Source: Paragonimus skrjabini miyazakii (taxonomy: Eukaryota; Platyhelminthes; Trematoda; Plagiorchiida; Troglotrematidae). From it: DNA of 64,000 bases. Numbering within the stretch: the first letter of the stretch is position 1; every line of letters begins with the position of its first letter. The DNA lies in assembly GCA_014338405.1 (NCBI GenBank), contig JTDE01000034.1, forward strand, positions 407,629 to 471,628, read 5' to 3'. Of this stretch, positions 57,923 to 64,000 are shown piece by piece. A program made the position numbers and the translations under genes. A model generated the notes under the pieces. That model did no database searches, was not told the DNA's origin, and was given only the letters and a program-made list of their open reading frames with translations.

Positions 57923-60900
57923 CACTACATATCGATCAGCTCACACCCCTCTCTCTTCACTTTTGGTGATCGCCCTCTCATTTCTGATGTGCGGACATGG
58001 CGCAGTGTGAGTACATCTCACATCACATCTACGGATTTTTCTGTGATTGGAAGCCTCAAGAAGAACACCTCAAGAGTTGAACTACCTGAATCTAATACAC
58101 TTAAGAATTTTCTAACAAAAGACCATTCTTACTATTGTTCCTTCAGTGGAAGCCACTGGCCTGCATTCTTTTTGTTTCGCTGCACAGCCAATGCAACATT
58201 TTGACAAGCTGTTGACAAACGGAAGCGAATACTCAATAGATCTATCTGACTCCGTTCTGTCGTTACTACACCATTCAACTCTATCGTAAAGTTTTAGACT
58301 CTAGAAACGTTGTGTACATGTAGATCAAATGTATTCCGGAGACTACTCATATGGTTCAGATCAAGGAATACAAATTTGTTGTACGACTAACTCAAGTACC
58401 TTGATACCCACCTACTCTTTTTCACAGGTCGCAGCTAATGATCTCAGAAATCATTCATGTTAGAGCATGGGTGGTGACGAAGTTTTTCGTTTGTTGGTGT
58501 TTAGGAGACACATACTGATCCCCCCTCTCTCTCTCTTAATAAGATCGGTCAATTTCGACAGTACCCACAGTGAGATTGTCATCGAACGTTTCGATACGGG
58601 ATACGAACTAAGTATAAAGTAGGTCGATTTCCTTTGATCTTGCATAAATGTGCAGAACCAAATAACACAGCGTTTGTTGTTATCACCATTATTGCTATTA
58701 CTACCACTTAAGCACGAAGGAGCGAAGAAGATGACATTAAAATGGTCTTAAATTGAATATATGGTCATTTTGAACAAACGTATTCTGGGTTAAACTCCAT
58801 AGGGTTTAATGTGTTACTTGCTTTGCACTCTCTATTAGTGATGAAAGACACATGTGCCAGGACGTTCTGTAGGTAGTCTATGGTGTTCATAGTAAAATTG
58901 TGTATAGGTTACTATGGCTACTGTGGTATGCGTAACACGACCTGAATAGACAACATACTTTACTGATCCACTATCATGTCGGGAGATGCGAGGAGGAGGG
59001 GGTGGGGTGGTTATTGTATACTCTAGGAGACAGTGTGTTAATTTCATATACTGCAGAGTGGTTACCTAACACATTGAAGTGGTTGGTTGCTCCTGTAGAT
59101 GCAAACGCGCTTCAACTTATCAGAGAAACCCTATTATTTTTCAGTGTAATGTAGTGCTCCTGTTCTTTTTATACGTCATGCTATTGTGTGATCAGACAGC
59201 ATAGTCGCACCAGACTTGTTCCCCGATAGCAGAACTTCTTGATAGGTCTAGGTTTTTTTCACTCCCCCAGTCATCCCACATGCGTGCCGCAAAAACTTCA
59301 GGTAGAGTTTGCATTCTGGTCGCAGAGTCTTTTGTGTATTTTTTTTAGTCCAGCTTTGCCATTTCATCTACCGTTTCACCGTACACAACTACATTACTTA
59401 TGAGGTACTAACATCGTTCAGGTTGATGTTTGCCATCACTAAAGATGACAACGTATAAACAATCATTCCACATGAAGTGGTATTCCGGCGATTTTTGACA
59501 GTATGTGCGATTCGGTCAGTAGAAACCTTCATACCGATTTCTGACACTTCACATGTGGAACTTTATCGAACAATTCTTATACTGTCTTTTTAGTAAACTG
59601 AGGTTAGAACGACACCTGTAACTAAGAGGTACGGAAGTTAGGGTATCCCAAGCAAGTATTCTATGACTTTAATGGACTGTCTGTTTTGTTGAAGTCGGTC
59701 ACAACCATACCGAATCTGTTCAGTAGGTTGCAAATATCGGTACCATTCATTCGTGAATCCGAGTGACTTATCATCATTTCCTACCATTTTCCTGTTAGCC
59801 ACATATCGCTGGTATTGCTCAGATCATGTGAATAAAACAAAAGTCAATGACTACAAATGTTAATCAACTGAACAACACTAATCACTGCCATACTGTGATG
59901 GGAACTACTTCCAGCAGCACCTAATGATTGATACAGAGTAGAAGAATGGAATAACAACACCAGAAAACCTAAATGAAGTTCATAAACGTTAAGTGACTTA
60001 TATATATTTCCCATTTATTTCGAACATGTTTTAACTTTTTTCTTCAAGTTCTTTCTGTCTTTTTTGTTCAATGCCTATACACATTCGTACAAAAAGTGAC
60101 TTTCATTTACGGAAAACCGATGGAACTACTGTGATAACATGATTTTATATGTATTTCGCCTATTGGACGATGACTTAGTCATATCTGGTGTAGAACCGAC
60201 GACCTACTTATCAACAATGTGGCCTAACAGGAATGAGATTCTAAGGTCCGGTTATAGCAGAAATCTGTACTGCTGATTATCTCTGACAGAATGGAAGTTC
60301 AAGTCTAATGTACTTCTATTTGGACTGTGCCCACCAAAATCGTTTAGTTAACTGTGAAAGTAGTTATCAAGTGGCGCCTAACTTGTATCACTCTATCTGG
60401 AGGTGGATCCGTTGTCAGCCCCTTAAATCAGATGTACACTTGCACATACGATGAAATAACGACTTCCGGTGGAGTTATGCGACTGGCATGCCAACTAAGG
60501 TGATGAGTCATTCTACCACGTCAAAGTTAATCGCCTGGCCTAGAACCATAATTATAATCGGTACATGTGCGCTGAGGCGTGTCACAGACACCGTTTTGTT
60601 AAGTTGAAAGTTAAAATTGGCACGTACGATAGAATCTAACGACGAACAGAAGTTCCATGTGACGGAAACAGCAGTGAGTCGTCTTTTTCAACAAAGCTGA
60701 AATGGTAAACGATAGGTAATTGCAGCTAACTGCCACGCCAACAAAACATGATCATAGATTATGTAAATACTTTTGATTAGGTGATGAACGATTATTGTGA
60801 ATTCAGTTCACCTTTAGCCTCAAAGGTTTTTGAGAAAGGTGGACTTAGAGACAAGCGTTTTACGATGCGTTAAGCTTACATGTAGTACGTTTATATGGAG

Positions 60901-62825
60901 CAGACAGTCAGGACTAACGGATCACATAGAATAGACCTGAGATACAGTTGTGTGATGAACCAACTAATGGCATGAAATAGCCAATGAAGTCTATCTCATG
61001 TAGAGCAGGGTCCACGCTCCAATTCTACTACCTAGCCGATAATATTGCTCTACTCTGGGACTGATCGATGAGCAACTGACACTACCAAGATAGCTAGCTT
61101 TCTAACTTACCTCTGAATACATCCAGTCAGGTTAATTTAATTTAAAAGTTGAGTTGCGTGTGGTTGTAAAAGCTTCAACTGAAGCAAACGGTTCTACATA
61201 AAAGTCGTTATATCACAGTGCTTACAGTCTGTAGTAGGGAAAATGTGCACAGCATTCAGTAGTGTGTGCTTCAACCTCGTGCTTCGTTTGTTTCAGCTGT
61301 TTGTTGCATCACACTTTCTGTAGTTTTAGGGATGGTAGCGATGAGCAGCGGTTTCAAGCAGTTTCTAAGAATTCGTTGTGAGTACGGAGTTCATGTGAAT
61401 GCACCCTTCCAGCTCGCTTCCAAGGTAGATCCGGATAATGTCCATAGTGACTGCTTCTGTTCAGTATTGCAATCTGGGAACGAATCATTGTCAGCTTCCA
61501 CATGCAACTTTCCAATAACTCTGATGTGGTTAGGCTTGGTGTTATCATCTTGTAAGAACCTGTGGCTTGTTCCAATGGATCGGAAATACAAATGAGATTT
61601 CAAAGTGTTACTGAACCTGAAACTGGTAATAGCCCTGTTTGACACTACAAGTTCACACCTATCAGTCACCAGGTTTCGTTTCCATTCATAGAAGCAGTCC
61701 GAAATATATTGAACAACGGAATATGCAAGGTCGTAACAGCGAGGCGTTCCATCAAGATTTCACAAAGTTAAACCACTTTCTTCTGCTCGGATGGTGTGAG
61801 TTCACATTAAGGTTTGAAGTCAGACTTTTTTTTTGGGTGCCAGAAACTTATGCGCTTGTTGTTCGAAAGTCTCCACTGAGTGCATTTACAAGCTGAAAAT
61901 AGACATACTGTAAAACACGGGTTCGGAGGCAGAGGTGAAATCATTTCTACAGTCCCAAGAAGCACTCAACCTCCCCCTGGGGATAGTCATTCTTGACCGT
62001 CCATGTTAAAGAGACAGAGTTTGTTTCAGATTTGTCCTTGAACCGGTTGAACTAAGTATCATCCCAAAATGATGATCTTTTGAACAGAATTTATCGGATA
62101 ACAATTTCCACTTCAGAAGAAGGGTAAAAATCAAGCCAAGATACTGTTTTACGCACTTCAAAAGATAGGTACTCAGCATTTACACAATCATACCGCCAAG
62201 AATCAGAAAATTTAACAAAATTATTAATTTTACTTTACTTTCAGCTCCTTCACAAGATCTTCCGAATTAATAAAAAGGTGTGGTAAATAAAGGATAGCAG
62301 AATAATCCTAGACATGTGTACGCGCATAAACATATTTGAAATGAGACCTAGTTGAAGATATGGGTAAACATTTGGAAAAGTCAAAATGATTATGATGATG
62401 ATGATGATCGGAAGTTGACATTTTAGAGGAAGGCGTCTTGAATGCTTTAGAATGTTAAACCATTTTGGGGTCAAAGAGACTTTAATGAGGAGTATTGCTA
62501 CAGTTGGATAAGAGTCTAGTGGGTCTAGGAAGAAGTTGAACATCTTTGGACAGAAGACCAGAGGAAATTTACGGAGAACGATATAGCCAAAAGAGTAATA
62601 TACTTGCACTCAAAAAACGGATACTTTAGTAGAAGTGTGTCTTTCGGAAAGAAAAGGATTTTTTCAATACAAAGAACTGTGTCCTAGATAACACATGAAT
62701 TCTTGATTCGTCAGGAAGATTCTTAACAGTGCTAGGAAGAAAACTGGAAGTGATTCACTAAGTAATCGTCTAATAGTATTATGAGAGATGGTTAACTGCT
62801 ACACTATTTGAGGTGACAAAACAAC
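57923..62825. other. Long stretch without a recognised gene
   Basis: Holds a CT run (58525-58536), a G-rich stretch near 58995 and an ATG microsatellite. The 109-codon plus frame at 61266-61595 and the minus frames over it have no domain I recognise. The part from about 62640 may be decayed RTE sequence leading into the RT piece. Confidence 0.45.
62388..62408. repeat. (GAT)n microsatellite
   Basis: Seven GAT/ATG units. It produces a poly-isoleucine run in the minus frame 62250-62609. Confidence 0.85.
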
Positions 62826-63201
62826 ATCTCTTTGTTGATGATGTCGGTAGTTTTGCTGTAATCAAGTGAACGAAAACGAACGTCCTAAACATATGTTATT
62901 CAGGAATGACAAAATTAAGTGGACACGATGGACAGCAAGTGAACATTCGACCAGAGTTGATGATACGTATACTTATCTGGGTCAATGTGGCTATTCTGCA
63001 ACCTTATCAGTTCCAGGAGAAGCTGCTCAAATACTTTCAATGCCACCGTTCTGTATACGATCATTTGAAATTTGGATGTCTTTTTTTCGTACAGGCTCAA
63101 TGCTAACAGTTTTCCAACAGTCAGTTATTTTCCTCTGTGTAATGTACTATGTGAAGACGTTGACAAAAGAAACAGTAAGTAGTTTAGCACTCCGACTATA
63201 A
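62826..63201 (+). pseudogene. RTE-type LINE reverse transcriptase, C-terminal remnant
   Basis: The first frame reads HLFVDDVGSFAV at 62828 onward (the catalytic FADD block, FVDD here), then after a stop KTNVLNICYSGMTKL and DGQQVNIRPE. Near 62958 the frame changes and continues VDDTYTYLGQ, then MPPFCI, and at the end VIFLCVMYYVKTLTKETVSSL. These correspond to the KTKVM, VNGxxIExVxxYxYLGQ and VFxQCVLPxLTYGxETWTLTKE blocks of RTE-like LINEs. About 30 residues are missing after FVDD. The downstream part is not recognisable after 63201. Confidence 0.7.
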
Positions 63202-64000
63202 CTGACCACAGTTCATTCAGATTAATGTGGAACCATTACAGAAGAATGAGGCCAAACTATTAACACACCTGAATTGGTTGTGGTAGTTTGGTCAATGTAA
63301 TCCAGATTACTTAGAATGTATCTGCAAATGTAAGTGCATAAATGACAAAATAAGCCGTCGAGCGATAGTTTTCATTTCAGTGATATAGAAAGTGGTCTAT
63401 GGCTTAATGGATAGTTCGTGCAAAACACCCTATCACAGTTTTAATTCATTCTTAAAACTGAATGCAATTCGCTTGAGGGATGATCACTTCTCTCATACTC
63501 GTTGCTTACCCATAACTAAGATCTTGGACGTAAGCTGCTTATTGATATAGTCTATATTAAGCCACCCAACGTTTTCGATAGGATTGGTCATTCCAACTTG
63601 ACACGGACAGTCCACAAGTACGACCTTTTAGAACGTAGGAGGGTTAACCAAACTAACTTGGGTCCATACCAAGGTGGCTAGAAAGTTATTACGCCAACTC
63701 TCTGCCAACAACAGTGTTCCACCGAGTCCTATCATTGATCCACTGCTGTGGACACCGAGCGGGTTGAAAACCACCAATCGTTCGTTGAGGACACAAACCT
63801 GACGAGTTGTAAAATGTGCGGAGAATGTGAAGTCTCTGAAGCGTGATTTGAACCGCCTTACCTTACGGTTGATGGACAACAACTTGCTATTCACCACAAA
63901 TATTACATACTATGTAAATGTATACTAATCCATACAATATATAATAATATGCATATCCATCAGGTATGCTAAACAGACGTAGTTGCAGATGGTTTAATTT
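63202..64000. other. Stretch without a recognised gene
   Basis: One 89-codon minus frame (63628-63897) without a known motif. It could include the 3' end of the RTE remnant, but no repeat tail was seen. Confidence 0.4.

Noticed and set aside
57649..57925. Minus-strand proteins with AGFEPATE / SGFWLDSN
   Set aside because: Such peptides are translations of tRNA-derived SINE T arms and are common false predictions.
1..64000. CRISPR arrays, prophage, operons, bacterial promoters
   Set aside because: No spaced direct repeats, and gene density, retroelement content and microsatellites are those of an animal genome.

Overview
This 64 kb window looks like gene-poor nuclear DNA of a flatworm, probably a parasitic trematode or cestode. 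The case rests on the mix of degenerate retroelements: Penelope-like elements (PLEs) with GIY-YIG domains, RTE- and CR1/jockey-like LINEs, BEL/Pao and Ty3/gypsy remnants, and a tRNA-related SINE carrying a hammerhead ribozyme like the schistosome Sm-alpha family. The species cannot be named from the sequence. No intact cellular gene, rRNA, CRISPR array or bacterial-style operon was recognised. Almost every long open frame is a chance frame or a piece of a decayed element. One run of N (54064-54702) is an assembly gap.

Layout. 1-19 kb: mostly unrecognised DNA with a gypsy integrase-like remnant (2.8-3.3 kb), a degenerate hammerhead (3.64 kb), two microsatellites and a SINE head (10.5 kb). 18.3-20.4 kb: two copies of an interspersed family, called R1 here. 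21.5 kb: a gypsy RNase H remnant. 23.1-25.2 kb (minus): a decayed LINE with endonuclease and reverse transcriptase (RT). 25.5-27.05 kb (plus): a BEL/Pao gag-protease remnant. 28.5-30.6 kb: the best-preserved PLE (RT plus GIY-YIG), with R1 sequence at its 3' side. 33.8-34.85 kb: a large inverted repeat. 36.2-36.6 kb: a hammerhead SINE. 39.5-43.2 kb: PLE 3' ends and several hammerhead motifs. 46.4-48.3 kb: a second, more decayed PLE with a nearly complete hammerhead. 50.7-51.85 kb: an R1 copy interrupted by a palindromic SINE dimer. 53.96-54.94 kb: a LINE split by the gap. 55-57 kb: an inverted repeat and the fullest R1 copy. 57.8 kb: a second, tRNA-Asn-like SINE. 62.8-63.2 kb: an RTE-type RT tail.

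The most interesting signal is RNA-based. Two unrelated hammerhead families occur together. One is embedded in PLE-type sequence (39.6, 40.7, 48.2 kb plus; related motifs at 3.6, 41.1, 43.1 kb minus). The other sits in a tRNA-headed SINE (36.5 and 51.2-51.7 kb). At 51.2-51.7 kb two SINE units lie head to head, tails outward, as a 117-bp inverted repeat with about 93 percent arm identity. Each arm carries a hammerhead core, and the whole unit lies between perfect 13-bp direct repeats inside an R1 copy. The 56.2 kb R1 copy supplies the matching empty site. This suggests one insertion event of a palindromic, ribozyme-bearing retroposon.

All calls were made by eye. Element boundaries are approximate unless stated, and the identities of decayed proteins rest on short motifs in the expected order.
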